From: Cyathus striatus
Lineage: Eukaryota > Basidiomycota > Agaricomycetes > Agaricales > Nidulariaceae
Direction of reading: 5' to 3'
DNA: 64,000 nucleotides
Assembly: GCA_025738555.1 (NCBI GenBank)
Contig: JAOVFP010000017.1
Location: forward strand, 2,418,001-2,482,000
Below the pieces are notes generated by a model, which was not told the DNA's origin, made no database searches, and worked only from the letters and a program-made list of their open reading frames with translations. The position numbers were made by a program, and so were the translations under genes. The first letter of the stretch is position 1, and every line of letters begins with the position of its first letter. Shown here in pieces: positions 1 through 12,429 of this stretch.

Positions 1-519
1 AGATGCAGAAGGGAAGGTAGAGATTCTATAGGCAAGCAATGGTTTGGACAAGTGGTGGACTGAAGATGGCCCCCACATCAGCTCTATCCAGAATAACAAA
101 AACACTGGCTTGTAAAAGCATTAGATTCCAGACACATGAAGATGAATGAGTATCAGAGGAGGAAAGTGTGCCTCTCATACTAGCTGGTTTTTCTTGTGGA
201 TGTTTTGGCATTATATAGCCAATGCAGCCTATAGGGGAGTTAGGATCATAGATGAGAGGGAGGAAAGAGAGAACATACAGTTTTTCACACTCCCCTTGCC
301 CATAATGTTAATCTTCATACTGGTACTTGGAAATGAGAAGAGAAAGGAGACACTGACAGAGGAACATATAGGAAGGAGATGGCAATGAGGAACAACAGCA
401 GGCACTTCATCAGCCAATCAGGTTGTGAGAAAGTGAGATCCCAAACCCTACTTATGACACAATTTTATCTACCAGGGTCACTAAAACCACCATATTAGTA
501 TTATTCATTGCATCAAATA
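1..519. other. intergenic, no gene seen
   Basis: Only short overlapping frames with no recognisable domain, signal peptide or splice pattern. The segment ends at the 9-bp target duplication of the Mutator-like element. Confidence 0.5.
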
Positions 520-528
520 TACTTATCC

Positions 529-784
529 CAGGCTCCTAAAACCATCCTCATCACTTGCTTGAATGGCCTCTGCATGATAAGATAAGGTGTACAAACAAGG
601 AACAAACAAATCTAAGAGGCCAAACTTGCAAGTGAGAGGCTGGCAAATTTCATGTCAGTCATCTTGGAAATATGACAGAATCTCAGAGCATGGTCCCAAA
701 ATTTACTTCACTTACAATAAATGTTCAATTTCACATGACAATAAAATCATTTTTACATCAGTTCTCAACACTCATGTCAGGGTT
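529..784 (+). repeat. left terminal inverted repeat of the MULE
   Basis: Inverted partner of 1971-2219. A frame of about 60 codons is open across both arms only because they are copies of each other; it is not evidence for a gene. Confidence 0.85.
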
Positions 785-1198
785 CAGGAAGTTTCTGAGA
801 CCCCTGACATTATCTACTTGGTACTTTGCTTGATTGATATCTCACTTGACTAAGCTTTCACCTTTAGTGGTCTTGATCTACCCACTGGTCAACTACAAAT
901 AGCATGTTTTACACATAATATGATTGACTATTTCTGTAGTTGACATTGTATACATATAAATTAGTTCTATAGCAACATTCACAATAAGTATTTCCCCTTC
1001 ACTCACTTGTCACCCCACACTATGGATACCAATTAGCCCAATGAACTGACAGCCGAATGAAAACTACTTGATAAATCTCCACTGTAAATTTAATTGATAT
1101 TGTAGAAGCCATACTAACAGTTCCAGAGCTTCAGCATCATGTTGTAGCACAAAATTTTATAGAAAATACAACAAAGCTTTTGGAAATGCTTCATCCCA

Positions 1199-1720
1199 GT
1201 GCTCCTACTAAGAACATCACACAGGCCTGGACAAGAGATCACATTCTATCTCTATAAATCACAGATCACGATTTTATCAAAGAAGAATACTGGGTTTCAC
1301 TTTACAGCTTGCAAAACTACAGAAACAAAGCTTCATGAATTTCAAATTGATGAAACAGCTGAGAAGTTTAAAGCAAGCACACCAGATGTGTGGCACTTAA
1401 TTAAATGCCTTCTGTTGTCAGATGATGATTTAAGTAATCAGAAATGTGCTTAGCATAAATTCATAACCAAGAAAGAAGTAAATAGTGCAAAATATGCTGC
1501 AGCTGGAGATTATGGTGATGGTGATATAAATATGCAAGATGTCAATGTGCCAATTCCAGTGGTATCCAAACATGATAACGAGGATGAAAATGCCAATGAC
1601 TATTCTACATTCATAGGAGGGGCTCCTATTGTTGATGCCAATGAAGATCCACCAGAGGATATAGAAGAACAGGAGGAAATTAGATTTGAATCGCTTACAA
1701 CAATAGTAAGTATCTATTAA
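1199..1720 (+). pseudogene. coding remnant carried inside the MULE
   Basis: Two open stretches (1199-1453 and 1532-1720) lie in the element interior. The first reads like a folded-protein segment, ending with a DVWHLIKCLLLSDDDL-type motif. The second is very acidic (runs such as NEDPPEDIEEQEE). They are separated by a stop at 1451-1453 and by frame changes. The style recalls the N-terminal region of large basidiomycete transposon-associated proteins (DUF6589-like), but that is a weak impression, not a match. The stretch could be decayed transposase or captured host sequence. Confidence 0.35.
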
Positions 1721-1970
1721 CTTTAAATATAGTTGTACAGTGCTCCTAACAATGTATTCTAGAAAGCAGTCACTTGCATTAGTATTTTAATGCATAGTTC
1801 AAACAATTGTTGCAATGCTTTTCAATCACTCATTGGTGTTTTTTTACACACCGCAAATACACCAGGGACAGTATGAGAACTGTTAGCAAGACTTGGATTA
1901 TTGATATCTACAAGTACAATAAGCAAACTGCTACTAAAATTGTATGCGATGACACCTTCCAAGTTCATAC

Positions 1971-2219
1971 AACCCTGACATGAAAACTGATGTAAAAATG
2001 ATTTTATTGTCATGCGAAATTGAACATTTATTGTAAGTGAAGTAAATTTTGGGACCATGCTCTGAGATTCTGTCACATTTCCGAGATGACCAACATGAAA
2101 TTTGCCAGCCTCTCGCTCGCGAGTTTGGCCTCTTAGATTTGTTTTTTCCTTGTTTGTACACCTTATCTTATCATGTGGAGGCCATTCGAGCAAGCGATGA
2201 GGATGGTTTTAGGAGCCTG
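1971..2219 (-). repeat. right terminal inverted repeat of the MULE
   Basis: Inverted partner of 529-784. The outer end is followed at 2220-2228 by the second copy of the 9-bp duplication. Confidence 0.85.
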
Positions 2220-2228
2220 TACTTATCC

Positions 2229-2649
2229 ATGAAACCTTGTTGTTCAAGACTCATGTCACATGCCATATATCCAAACTATTCCATCTCAAAGGTAAATAAT
2301 ATCTACATTTACATTATATCTTTTCAAAAATCTTTAATAGTTTCTTGTCTTGTATGCTGGCTGACAGAGAGATGCTTAATTAACTGCTTCAGCATGTCTT
2401 CTTAGTCTTCTAAGATACACAACATTGTTACACTGGTGGCTGTGGGCATGAATGGGCACTTTAAACATCGTCAACCAAGTGGGTATCATATCATGTTCAA
2501 GCATAAACGAGAACAAAGTACAAATCCATCAATTACTGATATCCCATTGATTATCTGTTTCATTGGTTACCTACATTCAAAACTTGATATCAACATCGAC
2601 CACTAAAACAAATTCTGTACTTCACATTATGAGTTATAAAGCCATTTAA
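2229..2649. other. intergenic, no gene seen
   Basis: AT-rich spacer between the transposon and the 3' end of the membrane-protein gene. No feature found. Confidence 0.4.
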
Positions 2650-3668
2650 TTATGATTTTTGGTTGGAAGTGGAAGGTACAGGAACAATCGCTTCGCTTGA
2701 GCTTCGAGATCCCACAAAGACATCACTATAATTCGGAGGAAATGTCGCTTCTCCTTCACTTCGGCTTTCGAGGCCTATAGGACCAGCATCTAACTCTCGC
2801 CGAGGCGCAGGGGACGGCACATAGTAAGAACCCCTTCTCCCATTCGAGCGTGGAGGTTCCGCTGCGGATGGTTTAGCTGAAATATCTCTCCGTTTGTGAA
2901 CGACTTCCCCAGAGGGATTGGAGTGAACCGTGCCTGTAAAATTAGTGGCAGATAAAATTGGAGTACTTGTAGCATTAGAATATCCCATATCGGGTCGTAA
3001 ATCAAACGGCTCTAGTATTCTGTCATCCCCTGCTGTTTGTTCCCGGTTGAAAAGCAATGCATTTTGCTGTTGTATTGTTACCGATCTGGATTTTCGTTTT
3101 TGAATGATCCATATCACTAGGCTTATAATTGCTATTCCAGCAATCGCTCCAATTACACCCCCAACTATAACTCCAGCTGATATGCCTTTCGAGCTTTCCG
3201 GGAAACTAGACGACGTGGTAGGCATTGGCGAAGTAATAGTGGTTGGACTAGTTTGTATAGGTGTTGTAGCCGCACTACTACCAATGACCCCTCTAGGAGA
3301 CGTAGATGGGTTTATGGTTAAGACAAATGGATTGTTAGTGACGCCTTGAGCCAGACCACCCGACAGATCTACAACTGCAAGGCTGACAACCTCATACCCT
3401 AGAATTGCGCTGGATGGTACTTGTATCTCGAGCGAGGTCATAAAAGGTAAATTGACTAGAACTGCCGTAAAATTAGCGTTTGTAGGTGTCGGTATGATAG
3501 CCACACTGCTAAGAACATAATAAATATCCATATTTTATGGATTCATAATATTGCCTACTCAGTATGGTCCTCAGGACCTGAGGCGGGCGGGTTAGTCCAG
3601 GTAACAGTAACAGTTCCTCCAGGTGCAACTTCGTTTGGGCTTACTCCCAGGTTCATCATCTTCGACAT
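2650..3668 (-). CDS. single-pass membrane protein, Ser/Thr-rich ectodomain
   Basis: Two exons fit: 3560-3668 starting MSKMMNLGVSP, then an intron at 3509-3559 (GTAGGC...TTCTTAG), then 2650-3508. The joined protein is about 322 residues. It has an N-terminal extracellular-type part (VAPGGTVTVTW and an FTAVLVNLPF strand region), a Ser/Thr/Pro-rich stalk (STSPRGVIGSSAATT onward), one strong membrane helix rich in Gly, Ala and Ile (VIVGGVIGAIAGIAIISLV) and a basic stop-transfer KRKSR. The cytoplasmic tail is about 150 residues, rich in Ser, Pro and Arg. This architecture (stalk, helix, basic tail) is common in Agaricomycete surface proteins and resembles fungal Mid2/Wsc-type stress sensors in layout only; no cysteine-rich WSC domain is visible. 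I see no signal peptide at this start. A possible 5' non-coding intron (acceptor near 3690) lies upstream, so the true N-terminus may differ. Function unknown. Confidence 0.7.
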
Positions 3669-6600
3669 GGTGGTAATATACGTAGTCTGCTAAAGTCCAT
3701 TTGTCATTAGCATTTGATTATTCGTTCACATTCATGTAAACTGTTCTCACCGAAATGTTCTAAGAAAGCAAAACTCAGCTTCACGTTCAGCTTTAGGTCT
3801 TTCCTGGGATATCACTTTCTCTTAGACTCGATGACAATAAGGTAGAACAGTCGAATACAATATGTTAGGGAGAGAAGGATAAGCGGAGGTTGAATATAGG
3901 AATTGAATAAAAGCTACTATATATTTTCGTGAACTTCTATCTTTGTTCGATAAATATAGGCAGGGTGGAGACCAACAATGTTCTCGACGTCGTTAGGATG
4001 GAAAATAGATCGTACATCGTACATTAGAGGAGATTGGTAGGCATATCGTAAACGCTCATGCAAACCTGTGAGTAGTAATGGAACGGTGACATTTGAATGA
4101 ATACCAGAGCCAAGTTATCGCATACGGAAGAAAACAGCGACGAAGGTCCGCACACCACTTAATATTTCCGAGCTGTCTCAACTTTCACACAGGAATTAGT
4201 TCGATCAAAGCCTGTGCAATATATGTCAAGAAGCCCAAAATAAATGATGAAGCTAGAAGGAGATGCATGCATGTCTAGTCGACGTTCAGTACTGTAGCAC
4301 TGTGGGCGAGTGGAATCGGGAACATTATATATGTAGGGAATCTGAAGCCAATGTCGATCTAAAAGGCCATATATACTTTTCATTGACTTTTATTTGCTTT
4401 TTATTCCTACATTATGTCGATGGTACTGTCACGCTGAAAACATCTAATGATTAATCAAATCAGCAACAGTTTGCCACTGCCATTTCTTCTCACGTCAGGT
4501 CACCATTTCTATGAATCACGGAGATCGTACACGACCGGTATCAAAGATGTACATACCTCCTAGGATAGGTCCATCCAATTTACCGAAGATACTGGCCATG
4601 ACCATTAATTGTGTGCTCGGGCCTCAGACCTGGTTTGAGACTTGGGTTACGATATAGAACAACTTTGGATTAGCACGTCGTATGCGATGGCTGTGTTCTA
4701 TGGAAAGCCTAACAACCACGCTCAATCCCATCAAATGGAATTGTGTTCCGACATTCGGCTTCTCCGGCTCTTCGGTTAGCGCTTACGTAACAGTCTGTGT
4801 AAACCCATGTCTACCTTAGCCATAATTACTTATGTGCATGATTTTGCCTCAATCATCGCTCTTACATTGCATTTTACAATATTGATAATAATAATTTAAG
4901 AGTTTAGCATTCTCACTAACTATGTAAAGCCAAGATTGTAATGTGTGAATGCGAGTGTGAAGATCACAATTATAATTATCACATTCATATACACTCATGC
5001 TCATTTACACTTTTCACTACACTTTCCTTGTATGGGAGTCAGTATAATAACACTAATTTTATAGTGAACACGAGTGTGAGATTTTTACGACTTATTGAAA
5101 CAGCTTTAAGCGAACGGTCAAAAATATCGTAAGGAGAAACAAATTTATTCAAGTAAAATGGTGATTCAGACCTTAAATATGACGAGCGTGAAGAAGTTAA
5201 ACGTGAATGTGAAATAACAGACATTTGGCGTGACAAATTCAAACCGAAAATGTGAAACAACTTATTTTGACCGTGACTTGAGTGTAAAAGTAAATTACAT
5301 CTGTCTTAATATCTTAGTTTGCAATGGGATAACTGTAATACATGTATTTGACAATAAATGTCGCAATTTTGCCATTAAGAAGTGAAGAAACAGCACTGTA
5401 GCTAAGGGAAGTTGGTTGAGAGTTTAAATGTGTAAGTATCATCTTTTTCCAGCTGTTATCTGTTCTGAACTAAGTACGATGTAACAGTTGGAAGCTGTTA
5501 TGGATATTCAACTATTCGTAGAGTTAGCATATTTTCTCACCCTTTTCACTTCTTTCCCTTCTCCATTTCATCTCTGTATCTTGTCATCTCGTCATTTCGC
5601 GACTGTGCCGCTCAATCCGATATGATCTTATTGTTAAATCTCTAAGGAGTAAGAAGTATTTAAAAGGAAAGTCCGAGATCACCAAGTATGGTTTGCTCTA
5701 GACTCGCAAAGATGAGCTTTCAAGTATCTACAGCCGTGACTAACTGAACCATTGAGAATGTTCCAGCAACAGCAATAGAATATTATAGAAAGGACTTCAG
5801 ATATCTACATCCTAGAAGATGTATTAAGAATGTTCTAGCAATAGGTAGTACAAAAGGTATATAAATGTCAGTAGATAGATACCTAAATCAATCCTTTTTA
5901 ACCTCTCAAACAGTGTGAACTGTAAGAATCAGACTCGACTTAAGGCTAGGCGCTAAGTCTCGTACTGTTGCTAAAAAGGGTATATACGTATATTACTTAT
6001 CTACTTGCTACTTAAATACTAGATCATTGTATTGAGTATTGTCGATTGCTGAATATCAATGGATAGTCCAATCGGCGGTAGCACGTGACTTGTTTCGACA
6101 CTTGCTCTTGGTTGACTTACTCTTCGAGAACTCAACTTGACGTACACGCTACTACATATTCATCATCCCTCGCTTACATTGTATTCAATTCAAGACTAAA
6201 TACAATATGGTACATTTCTATTTCCGTAGGTGTACTCACTTCGTGTATTCATAGGAATACACCAACGTTGCAATTCGTTTGCAAATCACAACAGAAGCGC
6301 TAGAATCTGACGAATTAATACTCAGAGTAAGTCTATTATTTTATATATTTCTCGTGTGTCAACTCATTCAGAACTTCATTGACACATGAGCTTGAACGCA
6401 TTTTTTAACTACAACGAATACAATTTGAACTTTACTACATTGTGTTCAAACTTAATACTTCGCACTAGTATATATTGTTATGCATTTATCATATACTAGT
6501 TGATAATTTCCCATTGTCCATTCTTTACAATGTTCTAAAGATAGCAGGCACAGCAACACATGTACTGGTACAATATGACGATGATTAGACCATTTGTATA

Positions 6601-7532
6601 TAAGTTTACTCTAGACCGTGTAACCATAATCTGATTAATCTGTTTATAGCAGCATAGTATTAATATGCGGTTAATGCTAACTAAAACATGAAAAGGAAGG
6701 TCACAAGGCCTAGTGTTGTTGGTTTAGCTAATACATATCAAGGAACAATGTATACAGATTGGGTATGGTGACAGAGAGTGTGTTTAAAAAGTGTTACAAA
6801 TTTACAATTAGAGACAGTGTAAAGATTTGATTAGAAAGCTGTAGAGAAATAGTCTACAGCGAGTTGTATGAGTGAATATAGTTAAACGAAGGTCAGTAAA
6901 TTACTACAGGACTTTCGTAAATTTCGATCTCAGATAAAAGAATATAAAGCGTGGAATAAAATAGCTTAATGGAAAATAGATTTAAAGCGTCGAATTTTGA
7001 AGGATGATATTGCTTTAGTGTTTAGTGTAGCCTAATCTGCATTATTCGCGGTGCCGAGGAGGTTTTGACAAGTTTAGACACTCCTCAGTGTTGTAAACAG
7101 TGTTGGTAAGGTGAAAGGAGACATATATTTTTGTGAAATGACGTAGAGAGAGCGGGGAGTAGTGGGAGGAGATTGGGAGGGGGATCGTGCAGATATGCAA
7201 GCGGAACGCATACAGATGCGTATGTACTAAGGATGCGTGTGCTGACGATTACGTAATACGATATACAACTCCGTAGCGCAGACAAACCAATTTTGAAATC
7301 TTGCATACATAGTTGTGTACTGGTTGTGTATACGATTAATAGATGGTAGGTATGGAATTGCACTTTTATGTGAGCATTACGAAATAGTGAATTCTAACCG
7401 AGAAAGCCGTGATGCCGAATGTCGGAAATCAATTTCACTTGATGAAATTGAGCGTGGTTGTTAGGCTTTCCATAGTGTTCTGACTCCTGAGGCCTGAGTT
7501 CTTGTCCAGTGTGTATGGTGTGCATGCGAACT
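3669..7532. other. intergenic, no convincing gene
   Basis: Nearly 4 kb of AT-rich DNA without a spliced or long frame. About 5.75-5.95 kb looks promoter- or LTR-like (a TATA-type GGTATATAAATG near 5860 followed by pyrimidine-rich DNA), but I found no matching partner. The remainder shows nothing supportable. Confidence 0.4.
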
Positions 7533-8015
7533 TTAGATTTTGTATACGTATAGCCAGAGAGAAGTGGCCAGGCATGGGCAGAGTGAATGGTGTGTACTGA
7601 TAGTCATAGTTGACGATGATGGAAGCAACATGCCCAATGGTCCGAACAACGAACAATAGCGTGGGAAGACGTGTTCAAGATGATTTGTCTTGATGGTCAT
7701 TTCTGCTATTCGCGCAACGCTTTGCTGAATTTCGTCTGCAGTTTGCTGTGTATCAAGGACAAGTTGCTGAACTTTGAACGTATTTTGCTGCGTTGCAATG
7801 ACACCTTGGTAAATCTCGACGGCTCGAGCAGCACTGAACACCTCTATCATGTGCTGAAGCCGCTTCCTCGCCCTATTTATTATGGCGGCGTGCCTCAGTG
7901 GATTGTCTCTTCTCATTGACTACCCATTCTATGACGTGCTCACAAGCGTTTAGAATTGTGTTCTGTCGTGTTGAAGCTTTCCAATGAAGCTGCTTGCTCT
8001 TGTCGACCACATGTG
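7533..8015 (-). pseudogene. broken gene for a coiled-coil protein
   Basis: Two overlapping minus-strand frames look coding. The upstream one (about 7868-8013) reads SHVVDKSKQLHWKAS and continues through an EHVIEWVVNEK helix to a stop. The downstream one (from 7916) starts MRRDNPLRHAAIINRARKR and continues into a long amphipathic helix with an approximate 11-residue Gln-rich repeat (VQQLVLDTQQTADEIQQS). The two must be joined by a frameshift or an unrecognised intron, so I call it a pseudogene. The last 40 codons lose the pattern. The family is not recognised. Confidence 0.35.
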
Positions 8016-9193
8016 AGATTTTTACCTGATCCCTTAGTACTGATGCGACGTCTTTGAATAGAGAAATTTATAAGTAGAAACATTAAGGGGTATGCGGATA
8101 TATCCACACATTTTTCTATGATCAAAATTTCGTGCCTATGTTATACAAGGACTTGTCGTACAAGAAATCATACGTTATCAGGATAGTCTATCATACCCCT
8201 ATCATCGGGGTCAAAGGCAAGTGAAGGTTAGGAAATGGTGGCCTATTCAACCGTTCTATTGGTTATTGAAAGAAAGACCTCTATCAATGCATGTAATGAA
8301 GAATGCGTCTCCGTCAATCATTATATGTATGGCGTTCCACGACAAGTTAGACGTAGCAGCAGACGCCAGACAAGGGCGATGGCCCGCATTGTTGATTCTT
8401 CTGTGTCCTGCGATTATAATGCAAAGGAGCTTCGAGAAAAGGGGGGGTGCTATATGTGCAGTGTTAGCATCGCAGCTAAGAAATTCAAGGAAATTGCAAG
8501 GTACGACCTCGGTTACTCACAACGTTTCCAAACGTCTTCCAAATTCTTAAGGTATCTTTTGTTCTACACATGACTTCCACATGGTATCATACTGTATACC
8601 ACCCCTTTACTCTAGCCGATTTATATTCGAGCCGCAGCCTCAGGATAAGAAGAATCAATGGTTCGGTGGCCACTGCCCATGTCCGCTATCACCTCCTTGT
8701 TTTTAACCTTTAGCTCATGATGGGACTCTTCGCATCGAATGATCGACCGCGACGTGGTCTTCATTCTGTGGAAATCCGTGTACAAGCCATCTTATTCCCC
8801 GGAACCAACGAAGTGGCTGAAAGGACCGCTATTCATTAACCTTCGATCCTCAACGGCGATATCATTTCCTGTGGTATTTCGTCCTTGTCCGGCATAGGGA
8901 GAAGCACGGGTAAACATAGAAATGAATCTTGTTCTCGACACACCCTTTACTGATCGTAGCTGAACTTCATCGATGGTCTATTGGCAGACGTTGTACTAGG
9001 TGACATGACTGTAAAATGAAATGGTTCTCCTGAAACACCGGGCATAGCATTCGATTGAATGCACAGCATATGAAGTCATCGATCTCAAGACTCATATTGG
9101 TATTTAATGCAGCCACCCTCAGCCTTGAAGGTTCTGCATTAGCAGTCAACACAAAGTCCTATATCATCTACCTTTCAACCTCCTATACTCGGC
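8016..9193. other. intergenic, no gene seen
   Basis: Overlapping plus-strand frames at 8221-8573 are not supported by any motif or splice site. Probable upstream region of the CBM1 gene. Confidence 0.4.
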
Positions 9194-9542
9194 ATGCTTC
9201 GTCTCATACAATTCCCTCTTCTTTTTGTAATCTTCAACTTCGTATCTTTGTCGGCGTCTGCACCAATACCTCAAGGTCAGGCAAGCGATGGTTCGGAGGT
9301 TATCCAATGTTCGTATCCCTCTCCCATTCATAACAAATGTCCTTAAACGACGATACACCTGCAGGTGCCAGTATAGGCTTCAGTAGACCGTGTGCCGAAG
9401 GATTCCAATGTGTCTATTACAGTGCATGTAAGGCTTTCACATTATTTTTTATCCTTACTTGTTTATCGAACTACCATCGTCAGGGTATTCCCAATGCGAA
9501 CCGAAAGAAATCTCGTCACCCTGCGCGACTAACTGTGATTAA
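9194..9542 (+). CDS. small secreted protein consisting of one CBM1 (fungal cellulose-binding) domain
   Basis: Three exons: 9194-9308, 9365-9427 and 9484-9542. Both introns are 56 nt (gttcgt...ctgcag and gtaagg...cgtcag). The product is about 78 residues. Residues 1-23 are a classic signal peptide (MLRLIQFPLLFVIFNFV, cleaved near SASA). After a short linker comes a complete CBM1-like module: QCASIGFSRPCAEGFQCVYY followed by SAWYSQCEP. The pattern QC..(I/S)GF...C..G..CV....WYSQC, with the aromatic platform, fits family 1 carbohydrate-binding modules, which bind crystalline cellulose or chitin outside the cell. Frame and domain continuity across both introns strongly support the model. There is no catalytic domain: the protein ends about 12 residues after the module with two further cysteines (SPCATNCD). 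Such lone CBM1 proteins occur in wood- and litter-degrading basidiomycetes; a role in wall adhesion or as an effector is inference. Confidence 0.8.
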
Positions 9543-12429
9543 CGATTGGGGACTGAAGCTGTTGGATAATTGACCATGTGTACTGTACCTTATTATATAT
9601 CACGATCTTCTTGATTCAACGAGTTCACCAAGAAATGAAACAGCGTCCGATAAAATATAAAATATACCATTATTGTGAAATAAAGGAAAAATGTAATACA
9701 TCAGGGGGTCGGACAATGGATGGCACGTCAACTTCGAAAAGCATTACAGGTCCGCTACCAACCTTTACAACCATCTGGTAAACCAATTCATCTTCACAAA
9801 AGTTATCCATTAACCAAACTCTGGATATGGATGGATGGTCTTCGAAGCTTGAAGAAGCGACTCAGCAGCGGGCAAAATAGTAATATGATAAGAGTCACGA
9901 AAGTTTTTAAAACAGACAACTGAGAATACCGGAGACAGGGTCATCGAACACCGAGAGCAGCTAGCCGCAGAACGTCCGTTGTCTGTCTAGTGAGGCAGTT
10001 TCCGACGGAATAATCACATATGAAGCTATATGAAGATTAGCACATCGAAGACCGGGAGACCAGATGTGGAATAAAGCATAGGTTAAGTATATCACAGCTA
10101 TATTAGACACTTGGTTAGCAAAGTTTCGAACACACCAAGTACTACCATCCGAGTTCGAGCATACCGATCACTAGATCGCCACCAGGTCTTGTAATATCTT
10201 GCATTTATATTCATAGTTTATAAAAAGGATGCAAGCGAAGGAGCAAAGTTTGAGACTTAAGATTTATAATTATGGAGCGAACACCTAGAAGGTTGAACGA
10301 CTGACAGTCACAGCAAGTATTTTTAACCATTGAGGTATCTACCCTGAGGGAGTAACAAGGTAATTATGCAAAAGGATGCTGAGTAATGGGAGCATGCGAA
10401 AAAGAACTTCAAATGCCTTTGGGAGCCTTCCTGTACACTACCAAGCTGTATTATTACTCTTCCGCAAATTTGATAAGACAAACTGAAGAATAGAAAGCAT
10501 AGAAAGAAATAATTATGGGAGAATGAAAAGAATGAAAAATTGAACAAAGTAAAATAATTTTGACAAGAAAATAATCAAGGAAACAGAACGAAAAGGAGGA
10601 ATATGAATATCTAGTATACACATTCTCTAGTGCACCGCCAGGACCCACAACTTTTTATCAACGAATTTATCAAAAGCAGGCAGCGTGAAGAAAAGAAGAA
10701 TCAAGTGACGCAGAATAAGTTGAGGGATACTCTGTTCGCTTTCCACTGCAGTATGTCGCCTTAAATATTGAATCAGAGAGAAAGGCTGATAGTCCTAGTT
10801 TACTGAGATAACCAAAGTACAGAAAAGAAGAAAAGCAAAGCTAAGTCTCACGAAAAGAATACCGAAGAATACAAACGAACAATGAGTAAAACTAACTTCT
10901 CACTGCTGATAATTTTCATGCTCTTTACGAGTAGGAATTAGTGATAAAAGAGTTTAGTGGTTAACCAGGTTTTTCGCGTATCGGTGGCATTGTATACGGA
11001 CGACAGTGTTTTAAAACCCATTGTCGTTCCAGTACACTAAGAACTCGTCGCAAGCTGGTATTTCCATGAGCACTACGTGAACGTTTGAACGTTTGAAGGC
11101 GAATATGTTGAATCTCTGAGATTTGTGAAATTACAAGGATGGCTTCCAAAAGTGAAACCAACAGACAAAATATTATAATTTCTGGTAGAGTCTATTCGCA
11201 TAAGTTCAGAACGGACAGTTCCGTAAGTACTAAGAGCACTAAATACAGGTCCGTCATTTGGCCTTGCACAATCCTCAAGTAAAAGGCATCAGAAGGCAGA
11301 AATTTCCAGGGAGTGGGAATGAACATAGGATTGGAAGGGTGAATTTAATGCTGAGATACTAAGGTCCACGTACACATTTTAAAAGCTGTGAGGTTCAGCC
11401 GCTGGAGGCTGGAGTACAAATGAGTAGTCATACATTAATGATGGTAGGCACGCAGGTTTTTACGAGGAATGTTTATGGTTTATCTTGCATCCTTATACGT
11501 ATACAGTAGCAGCAGTAAAACGCTCGTCAATGAGAGAACAGAGCCAGCAAAGGGATTGTCGGCGTTGTGCGAGATTTTGGGGATTGGTGGGTCCAAGATT
11601 TGTCTTTCTAAAGCCTAGTACCGAAAGTAGGTAGGCTGTAATCTTCGTTTATGATGCATGCAGTAAGTTATAATGCACGTAGGGCACAAGTGACAACTTA
11701 GCAGGCTGAGGCAACGAATTCGACGAGGGAGACGAAAAGTTCGGAAAAGAGTGTGAGGTTGCATAAAAGGGAGCAACTCGGACGTTACACGAAATAATTT
11801 CGCACGCCCTCCTGGCCTGCCCGAGTCCCCGACAGCCCTTGAACTCAACTTGAACTTCTTTCCAGTGTTCCACCACTACTATGTCCGCCTCCTCACTATT
11901 ACAAGGCTTAATGTATAAGGATTTCACGATAACTTCTTCATAATGGAATTGATTGTATATAATGGTACGAGGGTGAACAAATGGAGTCCCGTGTTTGTTC
12001 CAGGTCGGACGTTAAGGTGGTTCTTTCATACCTCGAGATCGCCCAGGTCTGAGATTATTCTTATGTGACATTCTCTGACTTCTTTGAAATATTTAAAGAG
12101 TAATAAATTGCCGGAAGTGGGCGCATGTAATTATTATTCCCTTGACTTGTGTGGGTCCGGTGAACACCTCATTGTTTCTAACCACCCATTTGGCAAAGTT
12201 CATTGTGTGCGCTTTCGAACGTCGCTTTGATGGTCCTGGCACTGCACAAAGCAAATATAACTAGTAACTACCATTATAGGCGTTCATTAGGTTCCTAAAT
12301 GGTATAGGGCTTCTCCACTATAAAGACATTCCTCCAACTTGCACTCCGATAGTCAGAACTTACTACGGTCATAGTCTCCCTCGCTCTCTCACTCTCACTA
12401 CTATCACCACACATACTCTCCTATTTTCG
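9543..12429. other. intergenic with scattered repeat fragments
   Basis: No gene found. A SINE-like motif copy lies at about 10628-10646, and purine-rich low-complexity DNA at 10480-10880. A TATA box (TATAAA, 12319-12324) sits about 105 bp before the next start codon. Confidence 0.4.

Larger units (their letters stand above)
529..2219. mobile_element. Mutator-like (MULE) DNA transposon, non-autonomous
   Basis: Seen directly: the two ends are long inverted copies of each other. The left arm (529-784) and the reverse complement of the right arm (1971-2219) both start CAGGCTCCTAAAACCATCC and stay about 90% identical for some 250 bp. The nine bases TACTTATCC lie immediately outside both ends (520-528 and 2220-2228), a perfect target-site duplication. 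Long arms with a 9-bp duplication are the hallmark of Mutator-like elements; hAT elements give 8 bp and have short arms. The 1.2 kb interior holds only broken coding fragments and no transposase motif that I can recognise, so the copy is inferred to need a transposase from elsewhere. Similar arms and an intact duplication suggest a fairly recent insertion. Superfamily assignment rests on arm length and duplication size only. Confidence 0.8.

Noticed and set aside
587..2161. two similar short proteins on opposite strands (587-853 and 1934-2161)
   Set aside because: They are the two arms of the transposon inverted repeat, not genes.
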